Assembly (NCBI GenBank): GCA_030323885.1
Contig: CM059187.1
Coordinates: 82,420,027 to 82,484,026, forward strand
Length of the DNA stretch: 64,000 nucleotides
DNA from: Branchipolynoe longqiensis
Lineage: Eukaryota; Annelida; Polychaeta; Phyllodocida; Polynoidae
Reading direction: 5' to 3'
Below are positions 31,561-44,124 of this stretch, piece after piece. The number at the start of each line of letters is the position of its first letter. The first letter of the stretch is position 1. The notes beneath the pieces are model-generated. The model was not told the DNA's origin and ran no database searches. It saw only the letters and a list, made by a program, of their open reading frames with translations. Made by a program: the position numbers and the translations under genes.

Positions 31561-31944
31561 TTTTATTGTTTTATATGTACCTACTCTTCTTAGGGCGGAG
31601 AGCTCTTCCGGGTCCTCTTCCGCTTCCTTTGCAATTGCTGAAGAGACAGAAACCTGTTACTCCCAGCTCGCGTCCGTCTTCTTCCCTTGTCACGTATCAA
31701 CAATGCCATCACATATCCATTCATCCATTCGAACCTCGCTCATCTTCATGGATTAAATCCTAACTGAATTGCATTTGTTGTCGTGATTAAATATGTCAGG
31801 GAGATGAGTGTGAATTGATTTACTTTTTTTAGGGAGTACTTAAGTTGAGTAATTTCAATTGTAGGCCTAGACAAATGGCCTTCCTTATTCCACTGCTCAT
31901 TGCGGTAATGCCAAGTGCTAATCTATGTTGCGACAAATGCCAAT

Positions 31945-32050
31945 TTGTAAGGCATTGATTTGACTTGGCCAGGGTTCAAACCCATGTTATCGAATCCCAC
32001 GACCTACCAAAAGTGGGAGGCGGATGCTCAACTCATTTGGCTATCCCATT
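31945..32050 (-). mobile_element. SINE-A head fragment
   Basis: Inverted GCATTGATTTGACTTGGCCA, CAGGGTTCAAACCC and CTCATTTGGCTATCCCATTC. Confidence 0.6.
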
Positions 32051-32146
32051 CTGTATGAAACCGATTATAGAACAGAATAATATATGAACATTTCTCTTCG
32101 TGATAATAGCCCTTTGTACCTTTAAGCAATCACCACTAACTAACTG

Positions 32147-32478
32147 AGACCAGACGGGATGGCCGAATGAGTTACAGCGTCCATCTCCCGTGCTGGTAGA
32201 TCGTGGGGTCGTGGGTTCGAACCCTGGTCGAGTCAAACCAATGACTTAAAAATGTATACTTGTTGCTTCCTAGCCAGGTGCTCGGCATTAATAGGAGAGG
32301 GCAAGAACTGGTGTGCTCAGTGTCAGGATAATGTGGCTGAGTGGGATGCCAGATCATGGTGCCAGTGGCCTGGTTTCCGAGTGGGACAGCACTATAAAGT
32401 CGCCATGAGTGCGCACTGTCACAAGTCGGTACCCGTCCTGAAATGGCCTTAGATGTTGCTAGGATGTAAAATAACAAA
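32147..32478 (+). mobile_element. SINE-A, full length
   Basis: Very close to the 11219 copy: CAGACGGGATGGCCGAATGA head, GTGGGTTCGAACCCTGG, end AGGATGTAAAATAACAAACA. Confidence 0.9.
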
Positions 32479-32525
32479 CAAACAAAAAAGAATGCCTATT
32501 CAGAATAAATACAATGCAAGTCAAA

Positions 32526-33130
32526 CTAAAGGCCCTGTCACACTACGACGCTTCTCGCCGGCGACCCGTCAACCTGTGTTGATTTTGGGCGATAATTAGT
32601 GAAATATCGAGACATGCTGGTGGTGCGTTAAGCGCGCGTTGGTACACGTCGGTACACGTCGGTACACTATCCTTGACATTGATGGTCGGCGCAGAACGCC
32701 GGCGCACGCTATTGGTTGCCCAAAGTTTTAAGCATGTCAAAAAAAAAAAACGACCGGCAGCGCGCACAAATATATGGGTAAGGACGTTAGGCTGATGTGG
32801 AGTTCTGTTGGATGCGCTGGAATAACGTTAAGGGAACGCTAGGCAGACGGCGTGTGCTCGGGCGGGTCGTGTCCACACATTGCGGCAAAATGGGGTGTTT
32901 TTGTTTTATGCCCTAGCAACATTTAAGATTATATGAAGACATTGCGCCAAACTTTTTGTTTTTCCCCCAACGCGTAGACACATGTTGGCCGCGCGCGAAT
33001 AATGCGCCGCGCTGATGCCAATCTTTTTCCCCAAACCCCCGAAAAGTTGGACGTTTCTCAACGTGCAAGATTTTATTTTCAACGCTGACGGGTCGCCAGG
33101 AGAAGCGTCGTAGTGTGACAGGGCCTTTAG
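32526..33130. mobile_element. GTCACACTAC MITE (copy 1), about 46-bp inverted ends
   Basis: Left CTAAAGGCCCTGTCACACTA then CGACGCTTCTC; the right end is its inverse to GGGCCTTTAG, with CGACCCGTCA also shared. There is no transposase. An inverted SINE-A tail scrap (CCCTAGCAACATTTAAGATT) lies at 32917. The TA next to each end suggests TA-type target duplication. Confidence 0.85.
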
Positions 33131-35044
33131 CAATAATCACACCAACAGTATAAACATATAAATCAGTTACACTCACCGTCTCCGGTCAAAGGCCAAACAA
33201 AATGGTAACTGGAGATAAGTGACTTGCATCGTAGAGCCTAAAGGTCAGTAGGGTATCCTCGGAATGACAGAAATGTGGGTTCGAGTCACATGCCAGAACT
33301 GTAATTTTTATTATTAATTCCCTGATAGTAATGACTCAAATAACCATCTCGAATTCTTTGGTTTCTTAGATTGGGGGCATATTGCATGTGGGAGTATACC
33401 AGGTTACCTACAACATCATGACCGTAAAGCAACCACCAATCAATCAATCAACATCGTGATCTTATAGGATTACGTGCGTGGGATGACTTCGATCTTCACC
33501 GGACATATGGTGACTGGCTATCTATATTCCCTTAGTAAAACACAAACAAGTAACTATATAATTATAAACCTAGCTAAATATATATGCTTAGCTGCATGAT
33601 TAGACCTTAAGGGCTTAGTAACAAATAATGATCGTAATTTAGAAGTTACAATAGAAATGCAAACAAGATATATATATATATATATATCTATATAGATAAA
33701 TGGACCAACACAAACAAAGCCACAGTGTGGACTGTTTTCAGGCTACAAACAGTTAGAACTCACAAAAAAGAAACAACAAAGACACCTAAATTATTATTAA
33801 AACCGAAGTCAAAAGATTTGAATGAAATTGGACTAGTGCTGCCCAGCGGCGAAAACAAGGATTAACATACTTATGCCGTTATGGGTAGAGTTAATAAATT
33901 GATTATGAAAAAAAGTATATTGCAGTGAATGATGCTATGTTCTAGACGCGACTTACTGTACAAGTATTGTGTTGCATTGTAAGCGTGTAAAAGCAGTACA
34001 GCAGCATGACGGCAGCAGATATATGGTAGTACACATGTATGCGGCTTGTCGTGCTTTGTAGAGACAGGTGGCACTGTGCAAGACATTGATGGTACTTCCC
34101 AGACTAGAGAACGAAGTGACAACAACCATGGCGGTATGAACTGAACAGCAAAACCTCGGAATCTGGACATAATTTGATGAGCAACACATCGAAATATTTT
34201 AAAGTTGGATTTATTATAGGTCGAGCATTGCAAGTCTTTTTTGTTCAACAAGTTCAATTCAACAACAGGTTCAATAATACAGTGACGTCATAGAAGCTTT
34301 AACCCTTGCCCTTTAGTAATTGTCTATAGTGAGGCTGGGTGAGTTGGTGGCAATTTTCAGGTTAGTTTGTGTCCTGCTTTGTGCCCATGTCGAAGTGAGC
34401 TCTCTGCCGCAGAATATTGTCTCATATTGGCTCGTACACAGTTATCGATAGGCTGTGAATAAGAACTAGTTCAAAACATCTCTGCAGATGGCAGTGCGAT
34501 CGATATTTACATAGGTTGATCAGGTTTCGTATCTTAAGAAGTGAAGATAGGTGGCGCTAGTGTACAAGGAGTAGATTAATACAATCGTTTCTCGATAGGT
34601 GGCGGCAGGCATGGCATCCTTAGTTACTGGGCCGGCAATGGCTGTGTTTGCGTTCCAAATTACCGGTGTTGAGTAGCATCATCGACAATTTATTCCTAAA
34701 TGTTGACTGTAAACCGATCTTTTCATAAAGCAAAACCAATTGTTACATAAGAAACAACTCAACATGGATTCATCCATTCCTAATCCCCAAATGAAAGCGG
34801 TTTTGTATCTTGAATATGTATAAAATCTTGCACAAAATGAATAATTGATAATTATGAATAATATAGACAATGTAATGTTATCCTACAAGTTGCCAATCAG
34901 GGGAAACTTGATAGCAAGGTGAAGAGGAAGGAAGAGGGGAGGGATTAGAAACACAACATTAAAGACAAAGAAGGAAGCCCAGCATTGGTGTTCAGTGATG
35001 CGCATCCTGATGGTGGCGGTGAGGGGTGGTCAGGTTCTGTTGTG
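33131..35044. other. No gene supported; possible unique intronic DNA
   Basis: AT-rich with a (TA)n at 33669-33695 and a tRNA-like scrap at about 33215-33295 (GTGGGTTCGAGTCACATGCC). The minus-strand ORF at 33871-34257 (128 codons) has no recognisable domain. Confidence 0.35.
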
Positions 35045-35742
35045 TAATATGCCTGTCACACTACAACGCATCATGCAAGAGTGCGCCAACTTAGGTTATT
35101 TTGCGCCAGTACATTGGTGTACATCTATATGCGTTACTCAAATGTTACGTGTTTGTTAGGCTTACCCTGCTATATGTTGATGTACATCAATGTTTGTCTT
35201 ATACGCCATCGCTCATCAAGGGGTCGCAACAGTTTTGTGCATGCGCACAACTTTCAATGTTTGACAATGTGTGGCTTTTACGTCGACCGTATGTTATGTA
35301 TATGTTAGACAAACATTGTTCACTACATAGCACTACTTTGACCTAATTCAGTCAGATGGAGAGCCAGCGGAAACATACAGTCCACATATTGACAGCATAT
35401 TGACAACATATGTCTAATGTATGTCTAATGTATGCACAATGTATGTTTTGCATTTCTCCACAATGTCTTGACATATGTAACATATAAGGCATACTTCTGC
35501 CGATCGAATTATGTATATAAAGTTCACTGGTGTTCTGCGAGCGTACCATGAGTGTATGGAGAGCATTTTTCGCTGGGAAGCACATTTCATTGGCCATACA
35601 CTCTGCTACATTGTTTATATGGTGTGTATACATCCACCTTTGCCACCTGCACCAAAATGTTTGATGCATGACAACATTTGAAAGTGATGCAGCCATTGGC
35701 CACGCACTTGCGCAATGTGTCGTAATGTGACAGGGCACAATG
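35045..35742. mobile_element. GTCACACTAC MITE (copy 2)
   Basis: Left GTAATATGCCTGTCACACTA, right inverted ATTGTGCCCTGTCACATTAC. The interior holds ATGTATGTCTA-like repeats (35400-35450). The minus-strand 156-codon ORF inside it is incidental. Confidence 0.7.
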
Positions 35743-36359
35743 GTTGTTCGTAAACCGGGAATGCCTTCAGAAACCCATGCACATTTTGTTTGAAAAATAT
35801 GTTTGTGAACTGATTTGTTCAATAAGCGTGCTGTTTGAAAACCGAGATTTCACTGTATTCCACTTCAGTCTCCAAGCGGATTCTCAGACAGAGACCAGGC
35901 GTCTTGTAGTACGCAGCTGCTTCATCCAGTCACAGACCTGTCTTTGTGAACGAATGAAGTCATTCAGGATTAAATCACACAACTGCCGTGATTTGTCAAT
36001 AGCAAATGTCTAATGCTCCCCTTGTTTTTAAATAGACTGCAATAACACACACTGAGGTAAGATCTCTCAAATTCGAATCCGGTATTAGGTGTGTTAGGAA
36101 GCTGCTACCTAAGACAGTCAGTTATAAAAAAAAGATTGCTTTTAGTGTAACTGTAATTTATTCAACGGATGCTGTCTGTTGTCAGAGCCGCAGACCCTGA
36201 CTTTTGGGTGGAGAGTAGAACTGTAGCTCAATGGGACTTCAGGTCATAAGGATGACCTAGATACAATTGCAGTTGGACTTTGCGAGAAAGCCGTCATGGA
36301 TTGGGACGATGCTGGATAATGCACACTAGGAGTGAGAACCGATTGCCAAGCACAGTGTT
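35743..36359. other. No gene seen
   Basis: Mixed sequence with no recognisable exon or repeat. Confidence 0.35.
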
Positions 36360-36905
36360 GTTCCCTGGCACGGTCACCCACGCCACCACAACCACCTCCA
36401 CTACTCCCAACACCACTATCATTACCACCACTTCCACTACCCCCACCACCTCCACCATCACCTCCACCACCACCTCCACCACCACCACACCACCACCACC
36501 ACACCCTCCACCACCATTCCCCACTACCACCCCCACCACCAACTCCAGTACCACCGCCACCACCACCACCACACCCCACCACCCCCTTCTCCAACATCAC
36601 TACCATCCTAATACCACCATCACCCACCACCACCGCCCTGGCCACCCCGACCCCGAACGCGCACCTTCCCAACCACCACCAGTACCACCATCCAGTACCA
36701 TCCCCACCCCCACCACCTCCACCCGACCACTTCCACCACCACCACCACCCTCGCGCCCACCACCACCACCCCCATCCTCAACACCACCAGCACCACCACC
36801 TGCATCATCCCAACAACCAGCCCCGCCCCCACCTCCACATCCAGCCCACTGCCACCACCACTGCCACCACCACAGCCAACCCACCCCCAACTCCTTCCCA
36901 CCCGA
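36360..36905. repeat. CCACCA-type low-complexity tract
   Basis: Degenerate CCACCACCAC/CCTCCACC repeat of 0.55 kb. T/P-rich ORFs on + and G/V-rich ORFs on - are open in several frames together, so they are not credible genes. Confidence 0.9.
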
Positions 36906-37136
36906 CCCCCACCCTAAGAAACATCCTAAAGCGGTCTCTGGGGATACTTATCCTGGCCCTGCAGGGCTGTCCATTAATGTGTCGGCAATTGCACAATTCC
37001 ACTTGGAAGGCAATTCTCAAGGGTGAAGCAGCCGTTCCACCCCTGTTTTCTGCATCGTGATTGGCTGTGTTCGCGGCCTGAGCACGTTCAAGGTGGCTTC
37101 TGATTGGTGGGTAAGCTGTCCATCAACACACTGGTG

Positions 37137-37642
37137 CCGGTGTCGCAGTTTGAGCGCCCTGCCAGTTTCAGCTGACTGCCTACACTCAAACTCAAGGCAT
37201 TGTCAATGGTTGTGAGCAATCTTCATACAGAAAATACAGAAGAAGTGAAATATCTCTAAAACCACACCACCTATTAACAAATCGCTTAGTACATATATAG
37301 AAAACATCTTTACCAAAAAGATTATATTAAATTTATAATGGTAGGGTTCTTGGTTTCTATTTATTTTGAATAAAACTAATGTTTTGCACTGCGCGTACCA
37401 TTAAACTCAAGGCATTGTCAATGGTCTTGAGCAATCTTCATACAGAAAATACAGGAAAAGTGAAATATCTCTAAAAGCACACCACCTAGAAACAAATCGC
37501 TTGGTACACATATAGAAAACATCTTTACCAAAAACATTATATTAAATTCATAAGGTTAGTGATGATGCTGTTAGATTTTGATGCATGCGCATGAAACTGA
37601 GAGTCAGCTGAAACTGGCAGGGTGCTCAAACTGCGACACCGG
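37137..37642. mobile_element. DNA element with 40-bp inverted ends and an internal duplication
   Basis: The left end starts CCGGTGTCGCAGTTTGAGCG and ends TTTCAGCTGAC. The right end is its inverse with one mismatch. Inside, a segment of about 155 bp (AAACTCAAGGCATTGTCAAT...) occurs at 37188 and again at 37403. No transposase. Confidence 0.85.
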
Positions 37643-37817
37643 AGAGCGGCCATGAGTTTGTGGCATTCATATGGCGGCGGGGGATGGCTGTCGCTTTATA
37701 TGAGTTCTTATATATGTGTTTAAACATTATACACATTGATATACATACGTGGTGATTTTTAGGTGTTATGTACGTGGTCATATACTGTATTCTCGCGGCT
37801 TAATGCCCATATGTGGT

Positions 37818-38100
37818 GTTCTCTGTGGCAGAGTGGTTAGAGTCTCTGACTTTTTTCTAGGTCGATTTCCTAATCTGAAGGTCAGTGGTTCGATTCGCCG
37901 TGCCCCCACCTCTGCCAATTTGGATATCCACCACTGTGTATAACTTACAGCGACATCAAAGGCCAGTTGCTCTCATACCATGTCTAGGTGGTGTGGGAGG
38001 TTAAAAATCCCTTGGGTCGGTAAAAGTGTAGACTCAGACTTTCTATCGACAAACGGGCTAATTGTAAAAACAAGTCTATTCAGACTTATCCATGGTAGGC
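37818..38100 (+). mobile_element. SINE-B
   Basis: CTCTGTGGCAGAGTGGTTAG head, CAGTGGTTCGATTCGCC box B, CCAATTTGGATATCCACCAC body, then a tail AGACTTATCCATGGTAGGCA that also appears in the 60985 copy. The A-rich end is followed by a C-rich tract. Confidence 0.8.
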
Positions 38101-39384
38101 AGTATAAATCTTCAAGAAAAAAAGAAAGAAAACAAACCCCAAAAAACCCACCCCCCACTTGGCCAATATTTCATAGATGCCCACCCCTTAAATGCCCATG
38201 TGTGGGTAAGTGCCCACCCCCACCCCCACTTCAATCATTTGCCAATTTAAAGGCCCAGAGGATTAACCCGCAAGAAAACGGTATATAGGTGTAGATTATC
38301 TTGATGTAGCACTTCTGGAATTGTGTGCATGCTTACTTTTGTGGATATTGTTTTATTCATGTGGCGTATAAGTACTTATGTGAATATTATTGTGAATGTA
38401 AGAAACTCCCTGTACTACACGTGAGGTTTGGGCGCGGGATCTGAAGTGTGTGGTTGGAGTGACTTGGAGCATGTAGGACCTGCACTGAGATACCTCAGCC
38501 TCAACAGGCTCCAGCTTCGGTCCAGTTTGCAGACCTCTCGGCCAACTGTCCTACACAATGTGCTTTAGAGTTGGAATAAGCGGTGGTCTTTTGTGTACGA
38601 GCCAGAGCTTAGGTCATGAGCTCTTTCCAAGCTAATTACTATCGCATTGTCTCTTATTGGAATGATACAATGTTGATATTCTTAGAAACAGTTTTGCTTT
38701 TATATGTACCAAAATATGGGGATTTATTCCAGTGATATTTCCTGGAAGTTAGAAACATACATGAAGACACAATAGCTATGAAGTAATTGAAAACAGGAAA
38801 ACATGTGCTTAGCGTGTCTAACATATTCATTTACATACTCATGTGCATACATGTACACTTATAGAAATTCATTATGCAAATGCATATACCGATTAATATA
38901 TGCATGTATATGAAGTCGCCCACACGCCATATCAAGGTGCTACCCATCCTTAGATGCCCTTAGATGCTGCTAGGGTGTAAACACCCAGCTAACAACCAAT
39001 CTCAGACAGAATCAATATATATCGGTAAATCCTAGCGCAGAATATACATGACAACAATTCCAGAACATCGCCGCTTTGATTTGCTGCAGTAAGTGAGTAC
39101 ATTCATTGCAAGTGTCAGCTGTATGGCTGTCTATATTCAACACAACCACCCCGCCCACGTCATTACCAAGGCAAGCGACACAACACCGAGCCAATATGGA
39201 AGCAGTTACCCCGAAAGCCAGCAACGTGGTCTATTCTCAGATGCAAAATAATACAGGAGGAACAGCTAAGTCCTCTCAGACCTTTCTCACCTTATTTACA
39301 GTATCTTCAAAAGTAGAGATAATTGGGGTCTTTAGCAATGTGACGTTTTCAGAAACTAGAAGACACCGAAACAGATATACATAT
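38101..39384. other. No gene seen
   Basis: A C-rich tract at 38140-38235, then AT-rich DNA. Near 38958 GCCCTTAGATGCTGCTAGGG TGTAAA is a scrap of SINE-A tail. The 39106-39453 ORF runs into repeat D. Confidence 0.4.
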
Positions 39385-39705
39385 ATGTATGTGAGGTATA
39401 ACGAATTATGCGAGTATAAAGACACGTACGGGAATTGTTGCCATTATTGGTAGACACCGTAAGACCCAACACTGTACAGGTCGCGCCACCTGTCGCCTCC
39501 TCGCCTCCACCGGAAGTAGACTAGTGTCAGTCACACCGGAGGATTTATTTATAATACATATGTGATGTATATGCAATTATGCGAGTATAAAGGCATGGAA
39601 GGGAATTGTCATATTATTTTCTTTATTACATTTATGAGGTGCCATACTCTGTGTCTGGCCCCTCTCAGCACGTCACAGGTGGCGTCGCCAATGGCCGAAT
39701 CTAAA
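39385..39705 (+). repeat. Two tandem copies of dispersed repeat D
   Basis: Starts GTATGTGAGGTATAACGAAT TATGCGAGTATAAAGACACG at 39385 and TATGTGATGTATATGCAATT ATGCGAGTATAAAGGCATGG at 39556. Each ends in a GC-rich stretch with GCGCCACC or GGTGGCGTCGCC. Confidence 0.6.
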
Positions 39706-39715
39706 CAGTGATGCT

Positions 39716-40610
39716 CCCCCTGTTATTCCCTCCCAAGCATTTTTGTATGGGAATATTATTTATATAATTATGCAAGTAAAGAAACAATAAAATAAGTTGG
39801 GTTGAGCGAACTCTGACTGGACCAGGAAAAGCCCGTTTCTTTGTTGACTTAAAATACTTAAGTGAGTGAGACTAATGCTAAAGGGACATGGACAGGCGAC
39901 CACTCTCGAATCGTGTTTGCCTAGTTTAAGAATATGAGCTGGTGCTCAAGGCGATCCTAGCCTGCCTAGCACAATATTTCAACCTAGTCAGTATGGATTC
40001 TTAGAATCCAATAGAAAGGTAGGATAACGAAGTGCATGTATGCATGGAGGCGCCTCATATAGAGTATATATATATTATATACACTATATTATATAGTAAT
40101 TTAGCTAACTAAGTTGGTGTGATTGCTGTATTTAAATTTCATCAAGCGATCCGGAAATATAATAGCCTGGTACCTTCTGGGTTTAGGTCAAATACGATTG
40201 TTGAAATAGTTGTCAACACTGGTACATTCTGCATTCAATAGTAACTGTTGTCTCGTTAACATTTACATATTATTAAATATAGCAGGGTTATCAACATCCC
40301 TTTATTATATGTTATCTATCGTAGTTGGCAAGACCCATGCATCATAACTTATACAGCTGTGATATCAGCATCCATATATTAGAAGCTCAATAACCTGTTT
40401 CTCAAAACATATACACCATAACATATACAACCTCTCTCTTTAACCCTTAGAAACTAAACCTTATACACCTTATTGTCATAAATAACTATATAACGGTGTT
40501 GTCAACACTCAGCTATTATAACTTAGGTGGTTGTGTTGTCAGGACCAATATATTATAGCTTATATAACCTTGTTGTCAAGACCCATGCACTATGACTTCT
40601 ACAGTACTAG
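39716..40610. other. No gene seen
   Basis: AT-rich. 40250-40600 has a loose repetition of TTGTCAAGACCCATGCA/CTTATACAACC words, possibly a decayed tandem array. Confidence 0.4.
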
Positions 40611-40908
40611 ACGTGGTGGCCGAATCGGTAAAGCATAAACCGGAAGTTCAGTTCCCGGTCGACTCAAACCAATGACTTATACATGCGATACTTGTCGCTT
40701 CCTAGCCAGGTGCTCGGCATTATTAGGATATGGCAAGGACTGGTTAGCTCAGTGACAGGATACTGTGAGTGAGTGGGATATTGGGTCATGATGCTAATAG
40801 ATGGATTTCCCAGTGGGACATCACTATTAAGTCACAATGAGTGTCACAAGTCGGTACCCGTCCTGATATGACCAAATATGTTGCCAGGACGTAAAATTCC
40901 AACAACCA
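40611..40908 (+). mobile_element. SINE-A
   Basis: TAGACGTGGTGGCCGAATCG head with a shortened tRNA body, GTTCAGTTCCCGGTCGACTC, end TTGCCAGGACGTAAAATTCC. Confidence 0.8.
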
Positions 40909-41051
40909 CACCAAACCAAAACTTATGCTATAACTAATATAACCATGTTGTCCAAACTCTTAGTCTTACACAATAACACATCCAGTCAGTCTCTCACCAA
41001 TCCTCATCCTGTACAAGTTACATCTATATGTATATATATATATATATATAT

Positions 41052-41234
41052 ATACAATAAAACCTCTCTAAATCGACCGACCATGGGACCGACTTTAAGT
41101 GGTCCATTTAGGGAGGTGGTCGGTGTAGAGAGTTAAAATATCCTTACAATGGTATTGCTGGGACCCAAATAAAGCAATCGATATAGGGAAGTGGTCGATG
41201 TGTGGAGGGGTCAGTATAGAGAGGTTTTAGTGTA
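41052..41234 (-). mobile_element. Short MITE, CAGTAAAACCTCC family
   Basis: Ends CAATAAAACCTCTCTAA and (inverted) ACTAAAACCTCTCTA, with GGACCCAAATAAAGCAATCG inside. It is flanked on both sides by long (TA)n and lies 88 bp upstream of the TIR exon. Confidence 0.8.
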
Positions 41235-41321
41235 TATATATATATATATATATATATAGATATAATTAGAAACCCCATCACTATTAACCTCCCCTATTCT
41301 CTCTGCTCTTCACCCACACAG

Positions 41322-41924
41322 ACACCGCCATCCTAGTGCAGAGTGAGGTACATCACCTGCCCTCCTCGGCCTGCGAAGAGATCTCATTGGACCTGAACGG
41401 CAGCCCGAACGGCTTCCACAGCGCCTTCAAGTACAGCCGGGACATCCAGCCACTCGACAGTCCCTCCGAGTGCACCACGCTGTCCACCATCTCCACAACC
41501 ACCGTCGCCACTCCCCTCGACCAGAAGCACCGCTACCACCTCTTCTTCGCCTGCCACCGGAAGGACCGGGCCTGGGTGGACGGCGTCGTGGCGCGGCTCG
41601 AGTCGGACGCGCACAGCTACCGCTGCTGCCTTGGCGACCGCGACTTCGACACGGCTGGGGACAACACGTACGTGCAGAACATCCTGTGCTCGGTGATGCT
41701 GTCGCATTACGTACTCGTCGTGCTGACGCCGGACTTTGTGCGCGACACTTGGGCCGAGTACGAGGAGGGCCTGCAGCACCTGATGCAGATGTCGCGCCGG
41801 AAGCAGCGCGTTGTGCCTATCCTGCTCGAGGAATGCGAGGTGCCAGACTCACTGCGCCTGCTCCAGGCCGTCGACGTCCGGCACGGAGACTTCTGGGATA
41901 GCCTCTTCGTTGCCATCAGCGTCG
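41322..41924 (+). CDS. TIR-domain exon of a host innate-immunity-type gene
   Basis: The exon is bounded by an acceptor (TTCACCCACACAG|AC) and a donor (GTCG|GTATGT), phase 1 at both ends. The first 65 or so residues are a linker (TAILVQSEVHHLPSS, then a Ser/Thr-rich LSTISTTTVATP). From about 41528 it encodes a nearly complete TIR domain. Box 1 is HRYHLFFACHRKD, the box 2 region is CCLGDRDFDTAGDN, and the next strand is YVLVVLTPDFVRDTWAEYEE. The RVVPILLE strand follows, and box 3 is GDFWDSLFVAIS. TIR domains act in Toll/IL-1 receptor and MyD88-type signalling through homotypic contacts. The segment lacks the Glu arrangement I would expect of SARM1-type NADases, so a scaffolding role is more likely, but this is inference. 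I cannot tell a receptor from an adaptor. Strong GC3 bias against AT-rich introns. Confidence 0.9.
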
Positions 41925-42009
41925 GTATGTATATTTATTTTGTTTTATTGTAACTATGAGCATTTACAATTACAGGATGACTAGTGTTCGTTGGTTGGTT
42001 AGTTAGTTG

Positions 42010-42208
42010 GTTGTTGGAGTTTTACGTCCTGGCAACATTTATGGTCAGATCAGGATGCGTAGCGACTTGTAGCAGTGCACATTCATGGCGAGATTATAGT
42101 GCTGCCTCACTGGGAGACAAGACCACCAGCACTATGACCTTATATCCCACTCAGTCACATTATCCTGAGACTGAGCCAACCAGCCCTTGCCCTATCCTAC
42201 TAATGACG
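42010..42208 (-). mobile_element. SINE-A 3' part in the TIR-gene intron
   Basis: Plus strand reads TTGTTGGAGTTTTACGTCCT to CAGTCACATTATCCTGAGAC and GCCCTTGCCCTATCCTACTA. Confidence 0.8.
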
Positions 42209-42801
42209 GGCTTCTGTCTGTTCTTCTTCATTCCACTGTTCCTTGCTCGAATGAAAGCCGGTGTAGACGTCGCCAACAATTATTATATATATTATAAATC
42301 CATTATTATTTCCAATGGAGTGATCGTTATCTAGTTAGTTCTGTGTGTTCTCGGTAACTGGAACTGGCGCTCCGTCAGTTTCCTTTTCTCCCGCCGTCGA
42401 ATAAGGGGGCGCTACCTGTCATTCCAGCTGCTTCATAACACCCAAGACCTAGCCATGTTGTTGTTCTATATCGTATAGCCATAATATCTGTAGCGTGGTG
42501 GATATACACTGAAGTCACAGGCAATACGCAACATGCATGGGTAGTCATGGCAACATAGATAACCAAATGGTTAAGGCGCTTGCCCCGGGATGGCAGAGCA
42601 GTAGGTCGATCAAATGAGGTCGATACAGAAAGGTTACTACTCTAAGTTCAAGGTCAGTCTATAAACATAGGATTTATTGTGTGGATGTTTGCTTTATTTT
42701 TTACCTTATGCAATGCAGGCCTATTTTTATTTGCTATATTATGTTGTGTAAATGAAAACCATCAGAAGAATGTCATTTTCTGCCTCATGCCTTTTTAATA
42801 G

Positions 42802-42893
42802 GCGAGATCACCGTTCCGACTGTGAATGCGCTGAAAACGGTGTTGGCAGCAATGCAAAAGCGTATGGCCATTGAGTTTGCCAATGCGCATAGG
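42802..42893 (+). CDS. Exon following the TIR exon
   Basis: Acceptor CATGCCTTTTTAATAG|GCGAG and donor CATAGG|GTAAAA. The 92-bp exon joins in frame to the phase-1 donor at 41924, giving the completed Gly codon and GEITVPTVNALKTVLA, then AMQKRMAIEFANAHR. It ends in phase 0. This adds the last TIR helix region and a positively charged helix. No stop is reached, so at least one more exon lies downstream, and I could not find it in the window. Confidence 0.75.
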
Positions 42894-43654
42894 GTAAAAC
42901 TTCAGTTTTATTCTAAATTAATCAAAGTACATAACAATTTGGCACAAACATGAATGGATGGATGCAATATAATAATGTAATGAATGTGTTTAAGACACAA
43001 CTCTCCATAATTAAGCCATTTGAGCTAAGAAACATACAATGTCAGTCACTTTGCAGGTTGATGTTTACATCACCATTGTTGATTAGACATAAGTGATTCT
43101 TATTCTAAATATTAAAATGTCAAATGTCTCAACAAAAACTTGTTTCAAATAAATATATAACCATTGTCTGATTAACCCTACCCATTTCCTAGCCCAACAA
43201 ATGTTATTAACCATAGGATATAAATAAATAAACATGAATAAAATGAGTAAAACTGACTCTGGCTATGTCCTTAACACAAGTCTGAGTGCCCAGATTTGTC
43301 TCAATCTAAATGCAGATGGTATAAGATGTGCTGATTATATTGATGTAAATGCAATGCTGGATAAAAGATTAATATCTGAATTTATTATATATATATTTTT
43401 TTAGTTGGTATTCTATGTTTCAAACAAGAGCTAAGATGAGCTGACACTAGCACATTTCATAGCTGCACCCAGTGTATTAGCATGTGCCATGTGCTTCTCA
43501 CATGTTTGTTTTTCTTCCATGCATCCCACAATGCAGAGCGCGCCGCTGGAATGGCGATGTAGTCTATTTTGGTCTGAGCGGTGTCTGGTCCAACAGGTTA
43601 TATTCTCGTGCGCGAATGAGACAGTGGAGGGTCCCGGTTCAGGCTCTTGCCAAT
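42894..43654. other. Intronic DNA without recognisable features
   Basis: AT-rich. A GCGC-rich patch at 43535-43700 leads into repeat D. Confidence 0.4.
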
Positions 43655-43790
43655 GGCGGCGCCACCGTTCACGTGAGGGAGGGGCCATACGTCAAGTAAG
43701 GCACCTAATCAGTAATAGAAGGAGCAAATCGCATGTACTTCCCTTCCGTGCCTTTATACTCTCATGATGCTTGTACGTCACATATATATA
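43655..43790 (-). repeat. Dispersed repeat D, minus strand
   Basis: Plus strand: GGCGGCGCCACC, then CTTCCCTTCCGTGCCTTTAT ACTCTCATGATGC and GTCACATATA, the inverse of the 13826 copy. Confidence 0.6.
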
Positions 43791-43792
43791 TA

Positions 43793-44110
43793 CCGGACGC
43801 GGTGGCCGAATTTTTAATCGGTAGACTTCCCGTGCTGAAGGTCGTGAGTTCTATTTCCGGTCGAGTTAAACCTAAGACTTACAAGATTGATATTTGTCAC
43901 TACCTAACCAGGCGGGCTGCATAATTAGGATAGGTCAAGAACTGGTTAGCTCAGTGTCAGGATAATTTAACTGAGTGGGATATGAGGTCTTTGTGCTGGC
44001 ACCCTAATTTCCCAGCACTATAAAGTTGCCATGAGTTCCCACTATCACAAGTCTGTACCTGTCCTAATATAACTTTAGATGTTGCCAGGATATAAAACTC
44101 CAACAAAAAC
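43793..44110 (+). mobile_element. SINE-A
   Basis: CCGGACGCGGTGGCCGAATT head with TTTTTAATC insertion, end GTTGCCAGGATATAAAACTC CAACAAAAAC. Confidence 0.8.
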
Positions 44111-44124
44111 AACGACGCATAAAT

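Noticed and set aside
35352..35822. 156-codon minus-strand ORF
   Set aside because: Lies inside a MITE and crosses its end; no domain.
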